A DNA stretch of 64,000 nucleotides from positions 62,001 to 126,000 of the forward strand of contig NZ_WKKW01000005.1 in NCBI RefSeq assembly GCF_009683175.1. The letters run 5' to 3'. The position numbers and the translations under genes are program-made. Numbering within the stretch: the stretch's first letter is position 1; the number at the start of each line of letters is the position of its first letter. This document shows, piece by piece, positions 44,226 through 53,939 of the stretch. The notes beneath the pieces are model-generated. The model saw nothing but the letters and a program-made list of their open reading frames with translations. It did no database searches and was not told where the DNA came from. This DNA is from Bifidobacterium asteroides. Its GTDB lineage: Bacteria; Actinomycetota; Actinomycetes; Actinomycetales; Bifidobacteriaceae.

Positions 44226-47195
44226 ATGAACGCGAATGAAGACAGGGATCATCAGCAGACCCAGGAATCCGATCAGCCTCAATTCCGCTACGATGCCGCC
44301 ATGGCTCAGACCATCGAGGAGCGCTGGCAGCAGCGTTGGGACAAGGAGGGCACCTTCTGGGCCGCCAACACCAAGGGTGACTTGACGGATGCCCATGGAG
44401 ATCACGCTGGGGGTCGCAGCCCCTACTTCGTCATCGACATGTTCCCCTATCCTTCGGGCAAGGGTCTGCATGTGGGTCACCCCCTGGGCTACATCGCCAC
44501 CGACGTGGTCAGCCGCTACCATCGGATGAAGGGGGAGAACGTCCTGCACGCCATGGGCTACGATGCCTTCGGTCTGCCTGCCGAGCAGTACGCCGTCCAG
44601 ACCGGCCAGCACCCCCGGGTCACCACCGAGCAGAACATCGCCAACATGCGCTGGCAGTTGCACCGGCTGGGACTCAGCTTCGACGACCGTCGCTCCTTCG
44701 CCACCATCGATACCGACTACGTGCGCTGGACCCAGTGGATCTTCTCGCGCATCTACGAGTCCTGGTACGACCCCGACTACCGCCGTTCCGACGGGGGGAC
44801 GGGCTCGGCCAGGCCCATCGGCGAACTGGTCGAGGCCTTCAAGTCCGGAAGCAGGCCCATTCCAGGCCATCCCGGCGCTTCTTGGGAGGAGCTGGACGAG
44901 GCTGAGCGCTCCGGGGTGCTCAACGACTTCCGCCTGGCCTACATCTCGCGCTCGCCGGTCAACTGGTGCCCCGGGCTGGGCACGGTCCTGGCCAACGAGG
45001 AGGTGACCGCCGAAGGACGCTCCGAGCGGGGCAACTACCCGGTCTACCAGCGTGAGCTCAAGCAGTGGTCCATGCGCATCACCGCCTACGGCCACCGGCT
45101 TCTGGAGGATCTGGACATTCTGGACTGGCCCGAAAAGGTCAAGCTCATGCAGCGCAACTGGATCGGGGAGTCGCACGGGGCTTCGGTGGACTTCACCGTG
45201 CCCAGCCCTGACGGCAATCAGACCATGGAGGTCTACACCACCCGTCCCGACACGCTTTTCGGCGCCACCTTCGCCGTGGTTTCGCCCGAGCACGACCTGC
45301 TCCAGCACCTGCCAAAAGAGTGGCCCGAGGACGTGCCCGAGCAGTGGAAGGGCGGCTATGCCAATCCCACGGAGGGTGTACAGGCCTATCGCAGGGCCGC
45401 CGAGGCCAAGACCGCCAAGGATCGCGTGGACGAGGGCGGAGCCAAGACCGGCCTGTTTACCGGGCTGTATGCGGTCAACCCCATCACCGGGGCCAAGCTG
45501 CCCATCTTCACTGCCGACTACGTGCTGATGGACTACGGCACCGGAGCCATCATGGCTGTGCCCGGTGGCGATCAGCGCGATTACGACTTCGCCGTCAAGT
45601 ACGGCCTGCCCGTCGTCTACACGGTCAGCCCACTGGCTGATTCCGGGCAGACACTGGACGACTACCGGGGCAAGGCGCCTTTCGTCTCCCACGACGGCAT
45701 TGTGGTCAACTCTTCGGTCCAGGCCACCCATGCCGCTGGCGACCAGCTCAGCCTGGACGGCCTGCGGGTTGACCAGGCCATCGAGAAGGTCACTGCCTGG
45801 CTGGAATCGGCCGGGGTGGGCCATGGGACGGTCTCCTACCGGCTGCGCGACTGGCTCTTCTCCCGTCAGCGTTACTGGGGCGAGCCTTTCCCGGTGGTCT
45901 ATGACGACCAGGGCCTGCCCCACCTGCTGCCCGACGACCAGCTGCCGGTGGCCCTGCCGGACGTGCCCGACTACTCGCCCAAGACCTTCGACCCCGAGGA
46001 TGCCCAGTCCAGCCCCGAGGCGCCGCTGAGCCGCAACCAGGACTGGGTGAACGTGACCCTGGACCTGGGCGACGGGCCCAAGGTCTACCACAGGGACACC
46101 AACACCATGCCCAACTGGGCCGGCTCCTGCTGGTACTACATGCGCTACATCGACCCCAAGGATGACCGGCACATGGTTGATCCGGAGGAATACGACTACT
46201 GGCTTGGACCGAAGCACAATGCCACGGCTGGGGAGTCGGGCGGTGTCGACCTCTACGTGGGCGGCGTGGAGCACGCGGTGCTGCACCTGCTCTATGCCCG
46301 CTTCTGGCACAAGGTCCTCTACGATCTGGGATACGTCTCGTCCAAGGAGCCCTTCCACAAGCTCTTCAACCAGGGGATGATCCAGGCTTATGCCTACACC
46401 GACCAGCGCGGCCAGTACGTGCCCGCCGCCGAGGTGGAGGAGCACGAGGAGGGCGGCAAGGTCAGCTACACCTGGCAGGGGCAGCCGGTCAACCGAGAGT
46501 TCGGCAAGATGGGCAAGAGCCTTAAGAACATCATCACTCCGGACGACATGTACCGCACCTATGGGGCCGACACCTTCCGACTCTACGAGATGAGCATGGG
46601 CCCCCTGGACGAGTCCAGACCCTGGAACACGCGCAACGTGGTGGGCGGCATGCGCTTCCTGCAGCGGCTCTGGCGCAATGTGGTGGACGAGCAGACCGGC
46701 GAGGTGGTCCTGGACGAGGGCGAACCCGACCAGAAGACCCTGAAGCTGCTCAACACCACCATCCACGATGTGACCGTGGAGATGGAGGCCATGAGGCCCA
46801 ACACGGCCATCGCCAGGATGATCGTGCTCAACAACCATCTGACCGGGCTGAATCCGACGCCCAGGGCGGCTATCGAGCCCCTGGTGCTCATGCTCTCGCC
46901 CATCGCCCCCCACATCTGTGAGGAGCTCTGGAGCCGTCTGGGTCACAAGGAGTCCCTGGCGCATGCCCAGTGGCCGACCTGGGATGATCGCTATCTTGGC
47001 GAGGACACGGTCACCGCCGTCGTCCAGATCAAGGGCAAGGTCCGCGGCAAGCTGCAGGTCAGCCCCGACATCGCGCCCGACCAGCTAGAGGCCATGGCCC
47101 TGGCACTGCCTGCCGTCCAGGAGCGGCTGGGTGGCAAGGAACCGCGGAAGGTCATCGTCAAGGCGCCTAAGATCGTCTCGGTCGTGCCAGCCTGA
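44226..47195 (+). CDS. leuS: Leucyl-tRNA synthetase
   Basis: A 989-residue class I enzyme charging tRNA-Leu. The HIGH-type motif is GLHVGHPLGY and the second signature is KMGKSLKN (KMSKS equivalent). The editing domain is present between them and the C-terminal anticodon-binding domain ends with KVIVKAPKIVSVV. No ribosome site precedes the ATG at 44226; a -10-like GATAAT at 44213-44218 lies 7 nt before it, so translation may be leaderless. An ATG at 44208 in frame would add six residues. Followed by a good terminator. Confidence 0.96.
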   Translation: MNANEDRDHQQTQESDQPQFRYDAAMAQTIEERWQQRWDKEGTFWAANTKGDLTDAHGDHAGGRSPYFVIDMFPYPSGKGLHVGHPLGYIATDVVSRYHRMKGENVLHAMGYDAFGLPAEQYAVQTGQHPRVTTEQNIANMRWQLHRLGLSFDDRRSFATIDTDYVRWTQWIFSRIYESWYDPDYRRSDGGTGSARPIGELVEAFKSGSRPIPGHPGASWEELDEAERSGVLNDFRLAYISRSPVNWCPGLGTVLANEEVTAEGRSERGNYPVYQRELKQWSMRITAYGHRLLEDLDILDWPEKVKLMQRNWIGESHGASVDFTVPSPDGNQTMEVYTTRPDTLFGATFAVVSPEHDLLQHLPKEWPEDVPEQWKGGYANPTEGVQAYRRAAEAKTAKDRVDEGGAKTGLFTGLYAVNPITGAKLPIFTADYVLMDYGTGAIMAVPGGDQRDYDFAVKYGLPVVYTVSPLADSGQTLDDYRGKAPFVSHDGIVVNSSVQATHAAGDQLSLDGLRVDQAIEKVTAWLESAGVGHGTVSYRLRDWLFSRQRYWGEPFPVVYDDQGLPHLLPDDQLPVALPDVPDYSPKTFDPEDAQSSPEAPLSRNQDWVNVTLDLGDGPKVYHRDTNTMPNWAGSCWYYMRYIDPKDDRHMVDPEEYDYWLGPKHNATAGESGGVDLYVGGVEHAVLHLLYARFWHKVLYDLGYVSSKEPFHKLFNQGMIQAYAYTDQRGQYVPAAEVEEHEEGGKVSYTWQGQPVNREFGKMGKSLKNIITPDDMYRTYGADTFRLYEMSMGPLDESRPWNTRNVVGGMRFLQRLWRNVVDEQTGEVVLDEGEPDQKTLKLLNTTIHDVTVEMEAMRPNTAIARMIVLNNHLTGLNPTPRAAIEPLVLMLSPIAPHICEELWSRLGHKESLAHAQWPTWDDRYLGEDTVTAVVQIKGKVRGKLQVSPDIAPDQLEAMALALPAVQERLGGKEPRKVIVKAPKIVSVVPA

Positions 47196-47247
47196 CCCTG
47201 AACTGCCCGCAGCCAGGCTGTGGACAGACGACGACCTTCGACCACAT

Positions 47248-47278
47248 AGTCCCCCGACCTCATATCGGGGGGCTTTTC
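47248..47278 (+). terminator. Intrinsic terminator after leuS
   Basis: CCCCCGA - CCTCATA - TCGGGGG with flanking pairs, followed by CTTTTCC. It separates leuS from the com/tsa run. Confidence 0.8.
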
Positions 47279-47295
47279 CATGTCAGGCTGGGCCT

Positions 47296-47964
47296 ATGAG
47301 CATCAATATCACCCAGCCGCCGGCGCCGCCGCTCCAGGCTCTGGCCCTGAATCAATCGATTCGGTCGGAGCCGTCAGCTGAAGGCAAGGCCGACTCCCAG
47401 TTTCGACGGGATAGGCCCGTTTGGTCGTTTACGCCGCTTCAGGCCTTGACAGCCATCCTCATTCTGGTGGCGGCCCTTGCCTTAAGTCTGACGCTGCTGG
47501 CCCAGCAGGGACGGGCCCTGGCGACAGGAGTAACCGTTGACGGATCCGGGGCCAGGTCGTCGGCTGCTGCGAAAAACGATGTAAACAGGGCTGCCAACCG
47601 AGGCAAGCAAGCCTCAGGAAACGATCCCAGCCGTGATACTCAGGGTCAAGCGGGCAGTGAACAGGCCAAACTTCCGGTTTCAGGCTCACCCCAACCTGCC
47701 GAAGAGACTGGTAATGTCCCTGCTGCTCCGGCCTCCAGTGTCTCCTCAGCGAAGGACGATCAGGCGGGACGGGTGAATATCAACAGCGCCAGCCAGCAGG
47801 ATCTGGAGAATGTCAAAGGAATCGGTCCGGTCAAGGCTGCAAAAATATTGGAACATCGGCGCGCCATCGGCGGCCGTTACACCTCGGTAGACCAGCTCCT
47901 GGATGTCCCCGGCATCGGTGCCAAGACCCTGGCCCGCTTACGCCCATATTTGGCGGCGCAATGA
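47296..47964 (+). CDS. comEA: ComEA-like DNA-binding protein
   Basis: A 222-residue protein with one membrane segment near residues 50-73, a long Ala/Ser/Gln-rich linker, and a C-terminal double helix-hairpin-helix at about 158-222 (VNINSASQQDLENVKGIGPVKAAKI, split as HhH 1, then LLDVPGIGAKTL as HhH 2). In competent bacteria ComEA binds incoming DNA at the membrane. The stop overlaps the comEC start (ATGA). Confidence 0.88.
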   Translation: MSINITQPPAPPLQALALNQSIRSEPSAEGKADSQFRRDRPVWSFTPLQALTAILILVAALALSLTLLAQQGRALATGVTVDGSGARSSAAAKNDVNRAANRGKQASGNDPSRDTQGQAGSEQAKLPVSGSPQPAEETGNVPAAPASSVSSAKDDQAGRVNINSASQQDLENVKGIGPVKAAKILEHRRAIGGRYTSVDQLLDVPGIGAKTLARLRPYLAAQ

Positions 47965-49958
47965 TGGTCGGTCATGCAGCGGTTCACGATGGGGTTCACG
48001 ATGCAACTGATCGGGAGAACGGCAGCCGCAACCTTCGTATGCTCCCCGCCGCTTGTCTGGCTTGGGCGGTTGCCTTGCTGGTCCCATGGTTTTTGGATCG
48101 GAGCATGGGCGGATCAGCGGCAGGATCAGCCAAGGGCGGTGACTGGACCAAGTCGATGGGGGAATCCAAAGGCGACATGGCCGGTGGGAGTACAGCCGGT
48201 GGAGGCATGGGCATGGCGGTCTGGATGACGCCGCTTGTCCTGGCGCTTCCATTAATCCTTGCAACGCTCCTGCTTGCCATCAAATTCGTCTGCTTGGTCG
48301 TAACAGAGAACCCCGATTGTAGGAGTCAGGTATTTCGTCGGCCTCATCGCTTACGCAGTCTGAATACAACTTGTGGGAGCGCAGCGAATATCAGGGACAG
48401 CTTGGTGTCCACTTGGTTTGGTCCTCAAAAGCTGCCGACGCTGGCCGTACTGGCTACCGTGGCTTTGGCTGCAGCATTGGCTGCCGCGGTCGGTCATGAG
48501 TCGGTGCGCAGCGGGCCGGCGTCCCGTCAGATCCGTCAGGGGAAGGCGATGGCTGAGGTTCGTGGCAAAGCTGTGGGACCTATGAGCGCATCCTCTCGAA
48601 GAGGCTGGGACTGTCAGGTGGAATTAAGGCTGCAATGGGTGACTGTGGCCGGGGTGCGCATGCCTTCCGATGAACGGATTGTGCTCTTCGCCCGCAGCCG
48701 GTCATGCCTGTTGCAGCAGGGTGGACAGTATCGCGCGCGAGGCCTCCTGGAACCCTCCGCTTACGGACGCCCTATGCCTTGGCTGGCCGTGGAAGGCGGC
48801 CTGAAAGAGGTCAGACCGCCAGGGCCTGGTAGACGATTAATCGCTCGTATGCAAAATGCCTTTCTCGAACAGGCCAGCAGGCTGGATGATCAGGGGCGGA
48901 TCCTGGTGCCGGGGTTGACCATGGGCATCCTAGGCAACCAGGCCCTGCCCGGGTCGGGTGGGTCCCTAAGCAGACCGGCAGTGGAACCCGCCTATGCCGC
49001 CCGCCTGACCCAGGATTTCCGGGCGTCAGGCATCCTTCATCTGATGGCGGTCTCCGGCGGGCACTTCATGATCCTGGCCTCACTGTTGGTTTCGATCATG
49101 CGGTCCCTGCGCTCGCCGCCCCTGCTGATGGCCCTGGTTTTGTCTGCCGCCTATCTGGGCTTGGGCATGCTAATGGTCCCAGGGGATTCAGTCTTGCGAG
49201 CTCAGGCCATGGGGCTTCTTTCGGCGCTGGCCCTCGCTGTCTGCCGTCCTGCGCAGTCCTTGAATACCTTATCCTGGTGCGTGCTGCTGGTCCTGATCCT
49301 GCGGCCTTCCATGGCTTCAAGCTTCGGCTTCGCACTCTCCTGTGGTGCCGTGCTTGGCATAGGTCTGGGCAACCGGCGTTTGACGGCCCTCCTTGAAGAC
49401 CATCTGCCGGCATTACTGGCACGTCCATTGGCCACGACCCTGTGCGCACAGGCCGGGACTCTGCCCGTGCAGGTGCTGATGAGTCCCGGACTGCCTCTGC
49501 TGGCCCCGCTGGCCAACCTGCTGGTCACTCCTGTGGTCGACGCTGCCACCGTGACCGGCCTGCTTGCATTGCTCACCTCCTGGCTCTGGCCCCCATTGGG
49601 GCTCTTGCTGGCCCGCTTGACCTCCCTGGGTACCGGGGTCATGGCTTTTGCCGCCACATGGCTGGGCGAGGCGGCTGCTCCGGCGGCCTGGCCCTCGGGG
49701 CCAGTCGGCAGCGCCTGTCTGCTTGGTCTGGGTCTCATGGTCGTGATCGATCATCGGCTGGTTCGACTCATCCGTACCCGGAGGTGGGACCGTTCATGGT
49801 CAGCCGTGGCAGACGAGGATTCAGGGGTTCCCTTTCGGCCATCGGCTTGGGGGTCAATCAAGGTCTGGCTACGGCAGACCTATGGCCTTCTGGCACAGTT
49901 GGTCTTCAAAAAGCAACCTAAGTTAATGTCCAGCGATGAAGGGAGATTTGAGTCATGA
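47961..49958 (+). CDS. comEC: ComEC/Rec2-like membrane channel protein
   Basis: A 665-residue membrane protein. An N-terminal region of about 290 residues with several helices precedes the competence domain, whose signature is seen in HLMAVSGGHFMIL and in FGFALSCGAVLGIGL, with multiple helices. Its length and lack of an HxHxDH block indicate that the C-terminal metallo-beta-lactamase domain found in many ComEC proteins is absent. In other bacteria it conducts single-stranded DNA into the cell. It is joined to comEA and holA by ATGA overlaps. Confidence 0.87.
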   Translation: MMVGHAAVHDGVHDATDRENGSRNLRMLPAACLAWAVALLVPWFLDRSMGGSAAGSAKGGDWTKSMGESKGDMAGGSTAGGGMGMAVWMTPLVLALPLILATLLLAIKFVCLVVTENPDCRSQVFRRPHRLRSLNTTCGSAANIRDSLVSTWFGPQKLPTLAVLATVALAAALAAAVGHESVRSGPASRQIRQGKAMAEVRGKAVGPMSASSRRGWDCQVELRLQWVTVAGVRMPSDERIVLFARSRSCLLQQGGQYRARGLLEPSAYGRPMPWLAVEGGLKEVRPPGPGRRLIARMQNAFLEQASRLDDQGRILVPGLTMGILGNQALPGSGGSLSRPAVEPAYAARLTQDFRASGILHLMAVSGGHFMILASLLVSIMRSLRSPPLLMALVLSAAYLGLGMLMVPGDSVLRAQAMGLLSALALAVCRPAQSLNTLSWCVLLVLILRPSMASSFGFALSCGAVLGIGLGNRRLTALLEDHLPALLARPLATTLCAQAGTLPVQVLMSPGLPLLAPLANLLVTPVVDAATVTGLLALLTSWLWPPLGLLLARLTSLGTGVMAFAATWLGEAAAPAAWPSGPVGSACLLGLGLMVVIDHRLVRLIRTRRWDRSWSAVADEDSGVPFRPSAWGSIKVWLRQTYGLLAQLVFKKQPKLMSSDEGRFES

Positions 49959-50932
49959 CCAAAGCTCAGCAGAAGAACCCTTCCGTCCATCTGGTGGTCG
50001 GCGGTGATCCCTTCCTCAACGGGCAGCGCGTCAAGGAGCTGTGCGCTCAGGCATGTGCCGCTCATCCGGACAGCGAATACATGGAAATGAACGCGGCAGA
50101 CTGCGACGCTTACGCCTTTCAGGAGGCGGTAGGACCCTCCCTGCTCAGTCAGACGGCTGTGGTTCTTCTGGATGATCTTCAGGCGGCCGATGAGGCCTTG
50201 ACCCAGGCCTTGGTGGAATTCTGCCGCGAGCCGGCAGGTTCCGAATCCAGCATTGTCATCGCACGTCATGACGGGGGCAACCGGGGCCGCAGGCTTCTGG
50301 ATCAGATGGAACGGGCCGGAGCAGTCATAGAGCGTATGCCGGATCTGAAGAAGTTCGATGACAAGGTTGATTTCGTTTATGGGCAATTCAAGGCCCATCA
50401 GCGTCGCATCCAGCCGCGGGCGGCCCAGCGTCTGGTGGATGTCCTGGGCGAACGCACTCCGGAATTGGCTGCCATGTGCTCTCAGCTCTGTTTCGATTTT
50501 GACCAGGACCCCATGACCTTGGATATCGTCAACCGCTATCTGACCGATAACCCGGCTGTATCGGGATTCGCCGTGGCGGACAAAGCCCTTGCTGGCAAAC
50601 CGGCCCAAGCCGTCGTCGCCCTACGTTCAGCTCTGGAACAGGGCAACGAACCGGTATCCCTTATCGGAGTACTGGCCCTGAAGCTGCGAACGCTGGGCAA
50701 GGAGGCGGCCATCGAATCTGGATCCATCACGACAGCCGAGGCCAAGGCCGCCTACTGGCAGTTGCGGGAGGCGAAGCGACAGCTGCATGGATGGACATCC
50801 TCCGGCCTGGCGGCCTGCATCGAGGCCTTGGCCCAGGCTGATGAGGTCAGCAAGACCAGCAGCGGCGATGCCCGCTATGCTCTGGAACGGGCAGTGGAGC
50901 TGATCGCCGCCAAGGGAAGGACATTGGCATGA
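49955..50932 (+). CDS. holA: DNA polymerase III subunit delta
   Basis: A 325-residue clamp-loader subunit. Features: HLVVGGDPFLNGQRV at the N-terminus, the central AAA+-like but ATP-binding-dead fold, and the C-terminal collar domain ending in YALERAVELIA. It opens the sliding clamp. The comEC-holA order is widely conserved. It starts and ends with ATGA overlaps. Confidence 0.9.
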   Translation: MTKAQQKNPSVHLVVGGDPFLNGQRVKELCAQACAAHPDSEYMEMNAADCDAYAFQEAVGPSLLSQTAVVLLDDLQAADEALTQALVEFCREPAGSESSIVIARHDGGNRGRRLLDQMERAGAVIERMPDLKKFDDKVDFVYGQFKAHQRRIQPRAAQRLVDVLGERTPELAAMCSQLCFDFDQDPMTLDIVNRYLTDNPAVSGFAVADKALAGKPAQAVVALRSALEQGNEPVSLIGVLALKLRTLGKEAAIESGSITTAEAKAAYWQLREAKRQLHGWTSSGLAACIEALAQADEVSKTSSGDARYALERAVELIAAKGRTLA

Positions 50933-51531
50933 GTCTGCAGTACAGTGCCGGGCAACAGGATGGATTCGAACTGGCCGTGCCAACGGGCGAGGACATGCAG
51001 CGTCTGGGCAGAAACCTGGCTTCATGTTTGCAAGGCGGGGATGTGATCCTCCTGTCCGGACCTCTGGGGGCGGGCAAAACCACACTGGCCCAGGGGCTGG
51101 GCAGCGGACTTGGAGTGGACGGTCCTGTGGTCTCGCCCACGTTCACCATCGCAAGAGAGCTGCATGGCCATCTGTCCGACGGCTCGCCGGTCACCCTGAC
51201 CCACGTGGATGCCTATCGGTTGGGCGGACAGGACTATCTGCCTGGCGAGGATGCAGTGGATCGGCTCCTGGACGAGCTGGAGTCCCTTGGTCTGGACGAG
51301 GAGTTGGAAGATCCGGGCCAAAGCACCATCATCCTGATGGAATGGGGGGAGCAGATGGCTTCGGCGCTGGCCGATCAACGACTGGAAGTGAGCATTGCCC
51401 GACCCGTGGATCCTAGGGTAGATCCTGACGCGCCACCCAGCTCCCAGGGTCAGCGTATGGTACGTCTGCGTGGAGTGGGTCCTTCATGGGCCACCAGACT
51501 GGAGCAGCTGAGAAAGGCGATGACGGCATGA
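50929..51531 (+). CDS. tsaE: tRNA t6A synthesis ATPase TsaE
   Basis: A 200-residue P-loop ATPase of the t6A complex. Walker A is LSGPLGAGKTTL, then SPTFTIARE and VDAYRL; the conserved MEWGEQ follows. It is somewhat longer than the usual 150 residues because of an insertion around LLDELESLGLDEELEDPGQS and a C-terminal tail. It acts with TsaB and TsaD to make t6A at position 37 of ANN-decoding tRNAs. Confidence 0.92.
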   Translation: MSLQYSAGQQDGFELAVPTGEDMQRLGRNLASCLQGGDVILLSGPLGAGKTTLAQGLGSGLGVDGPVVSPTFTIARELHGHLSDGSPVTLTHVDAYRLGGQDYLPGEDAVDRLLDELESLGLDEELEDPGQSTIILMEWGEQMASALADQRLEVSIARPVDPRVDPDAPPSSQGQRMVRLRGVGPSWATRLEQLRKAMTA

Positions 51532-52316
51532 GCGGGAGCGATACGCCCCTTTTGGTGATCGATACCTCATATGGCTCGACTGTGGGGCTGCCCGGGCGGG
51601 AGCCTTGCATCGAGACCGACTCGCGCTCGCATGTGGAACGCCTCCAGGTCAATATCGCCAAGGTCATGGACCAGTCTGGGCTGTCTGCAGACGATCTGAG
51701 GACCATCGTGGTGGGACTGGGTCCTGCACCCTTCACCGGTCTGCGGGCAGGCATCGTAACCGCCAAAGCCCTGGCCTTTGCCACCGGTGCCCGTCTGCTG
51801 GGGCAGGACATCCTGGAACCACAGGCCCGCTATGCCTACAGCCGGTTCAGTCAGCAGGAACAAGACCATACCCGGTTGCTGGTTCTGGCTGTCAATGATG
51901 CTCGACGTCGACAGCTCTATTACCGTCTCTTTGATGACTTTGGAGACGTGGAAGCCCCGGCCCGGCCGCTGACCGAAATGGGCATCGACTATCCAGCTGC
52001 TATCTGTGAGAGAATCACGGCCGTTGCAAAGGAGAGTGGGTCTGTGGATCAGAGCCCTGTCACTCTGGTCATTAGTGGCCACGGAGCCGGTCGCTACGCT
52101 GACCAGTGGGAGCGTCTGGATAAGCATCCGGATATACGGGTGATACTGGACGAAGGATCCTTCCTGGAGGATCGGACCCAGGGGACAGCTCTGATGGCGG
52201 CTTGTGCATGCAGACGTGCCCAGCAGGGGCTGATCGACCCGGTGGAGCCGCTTTACCTTCGTCGGCCGGACGTCTCGGTGCCCAACCCGCTCAAACACGT
52301 GGCTGTCCAGTCATGA
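51528..52316 (+). CDS. tsaB: tRNA t6A synthesis protein TsaB
   Basis: A 262-residue ASKHA-fold partner of TsaD. The N-terminal LLVIDTSYGSTVGL and the GLGPAPFTGLRAGIVTAKALA segment are typical. It lacks the metal site, as expected for the non-catalytic paralogue. Overlaps tsaE and rimI by 4 bp each. Confidence 0.92.
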   Translation: MSGSDTPLLVIDTSYGSTVGLPGREPCIETDSRSHVERLQVNIAKVMDQSGLSADDLRTIVVGLGPAPFTGLRAGIVTAKALAFATGARLLGQDILEPQARYAYSRFSQQEQDHTRLLVLAVNDARRRQLYYRLFDDFGDVEAPARPLTEMGIDYPAAICERITAVAKESGSVDQSPVTLVISGHGAGRYADQWERLDKHPDIRVILDEGSFLEDRTQGTALMAACACRRAQQGLIDPVEPLYLRRPDVSVPNPLKHVAVQS

Positions 52317-52825
52317 TTCGCAGGGCGGCCTTGGGGGACCTGGACCAGCTTGTCAATCTGGAGAAGTGCGTCTTCGGCGACCAGGCCTGGAACAGGCAGG
52401 AGATGCGGTTTGAGTTGTCTGCGCCCTCGCGCACCTACCTGGTATGGGAGGACCAGGGTGCCATCCTGGGTTACGGAGGTTATTGGTCGGGCGAAAGGGA
52501 GGCCGAGCTGATGACCATTGGGGTGCTACCGGAAGCACGGCATCGCGGTATTGCAGGGTCTCTGTTGGCCAAGCTGATTGCTTCGGCCGATCGTATGGGG
52601 TTGCAGCGAATGAATCTGAAGGTGCGCGCAGACAACCCCGTGGCCATCAATCTCTACAAGGACTTTGGCTTCTCAAAGACGGGTCTATCTAAGGGCTACT
52701 ATCAGCCTGAAGGCATGGATGCCTGGGCTATGACCAGACCTTTAAGCTCGGTCGGGCCGGGTCCGGTGGGATCTGTCAGCAGCAGGCTTTCGGAAGGACA
52801 GGAAAGGATCATCGACCATGAGTGA
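52313..52825 (+). CDS. rimI: Ribosomal-protein-alanine acetyltransferase-like GNAT
   Basis: A 170-residue GNAT acetyltransferase. The acetyl-CoA loop is PEARHRGIAGSLL and the C-terminal motif is NPVAINLYKDFGF, with YY near the end. RimI acetylates the N-terminus of ribosomal protein bS18, and is commonly located among the tsa genes. A short Ser/Gly-rich tail of about 20 residues is added. The stop overlaps the tsaD start by 8 bp. Confidence 0.88.
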   Translation: MIRRAALGDLDQLVNLEKCVFGDQAWNRQEMRFELSAPSRTYLVWEDQGAILGYGGYWSGEREAELMTIGVLPEARHRGIAGSLLAKLIASADRMGLQRMNLKVRADNPVAINLYKDFGFSKTGLSKGYYQPEGMDAWAMTRPLSSVGPGPVGSVSSRLSEGQERIIDHE

Positions 52826-53861
52826 GCCTCTGGTGCTTGGCATCGAATCCACCTGCGACGAGACTGCAGCCGCCCTGGTTCAGGGTAACCGGCTGCTGTC
52901 CAACGTGGTGGCATCTTCCATGAACGAGCACGCCCGTTATGGGGGCGTCATCCCTGAGATCGCCTCGCGGGCACACGCTGAGTCCTTTGTGCCGGTCGTC
53001 TCCAAGGCCTTGAAGGATGCGGACATGGACCTGTCCCAAGTGGATGCCATAGCGGTCTCGGCCGGACCAGGACTGGCCGGATGCCTGGCCGTAGGTGTTT
53101 CCGGTGCCAAGGCGCTGGCCTGGGCGGCGAAAAAGCCTCTGTATGGCATCAACCATGTCATCGGCCACATAGCGGTCACCCAGCTCCAATTCGGTCCCTT
53201 CCCTCAGAATGCCCTGGCCCTGATCGTCTCCGGCGGCCACACCTCGCTGCTGCATGTGGATGACCTGGCTCGATCGGTCCAGGTTGTGGGCACCACCCTG
53301 GACGACGCGGCGGGGGAGTGCTTCGACAAGATAGCACGTCTGCTCGGTTTCCCCTATCCCGGCGGCCCCCACATCGATCGCCACGCCCGTCTGGGCGACC
53401 CTCATGCCATCGCTGTGCCTCAGGGGCTGACCAAGGGTCGGGCCGGAGCCGAGCATCCCTATGACTTCAGCTTCTCCGGGGTCAAGACCGCAGTGGCTCG
53501 GTGGGTCGAACGCAGACAGCAGGCCGGGCTCGACATTCCCGTGGATGATGTCTGCGCCTCCCTGGCGGATTCCGTGGCCACCGTCCTATCCCGCAAGGCC
53601 ATGGCTGCCTGCCACATGTTCGACACGGATACCCTGATTGTCGGCGGTGGGTTTTCAGCCAACTCACAGCTGCGCGGCAAGCTTCAGGAATTCGGTGACC
53701 AGGAGGGCATCAAGGTCCGCATTCCGAAGATCAACCTGTGCACGGACAACGGCGCCATGGTGGCCATGCTGGGCGTCAATCTGGTCCAGGCCGGTCTGGC
53801 ACCCTCTGCTCCTGACTTTTCCATCGATTCGGCCATGCCCATGGACAGGATCCTCATGTAA
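52818..53861 (+). CDS. tsaD: tRNA t6A threonylcarbamoyltransferase TsaD
   Basis: A 347-residue ASKHA-fold enzyme transferring threonylcarbamoyl to A37. It opens with VLGIESTCDETAAALV. The metal-binding histidines lie in NHVIGHIA, further motifs are SGGHTSLL and LIVGGGFSANSQLR. It ends the overlapping run that starts at comEA. A tRNA-Asn gene, a natural substrate, begins 78 bp later. Confidence 0.96.
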   Translation: MSEPLVLGIESTCDETAAALVQGNRLLSNVVASSMNEHARYGGVIPEIASRAHAESFVPVVSKALKDADMDLSQVDAIAVSAGPGLAGCLAVGVSGAKALAWAAKKPLYGINHVIGHIAVTQLQFGPFPQNALALIVSGGHTSLLHVDDLARSVQVVGTTLDDAAGECFDKIARLLGFPYPGGPHIDRHARLGDPHAIAVPQGLTKGRAGAEHPYDFSFSGVKTAVARWVERRQQAGLDIPVDDVCASLADSVATVLSRKAMAACHMFDTDTLIVGGGFSANSQLRGKLQEFGDQEGIKVRIPKINLCTDNGAMVAMLGVNLVQAGLAPSAPDFSIDSAMPMDRILM

Positions 53862-53874
53862 TCGACACGCCAAG

Positions 53875-53903
53875 TTGTCCGATACGAAGGTTCAGACTAT
53901 AGT
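53875..53903 (+). promoter_or_regulatory. Promoter of tRNA-Asn
   Basis: TTGTCC (53875-53880) and TATAGT (53898-53903) with a 17-bp spacer, starting about 30 bp before the tRNA. Confidence 0.6.
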
Positions 53904-53939
53904 ATGGTAATTGTGTTCAGCGAGAGTTGAACGGGACAT

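Noticed and set aside
44094-46964. 956-codon open frame on the minus strand opposite leuS
   Set aside because: Same cause as the pflB shadow: composition-driven, rich in His, Gly, Val and Gln, with no recognisable family and no ribosome site.
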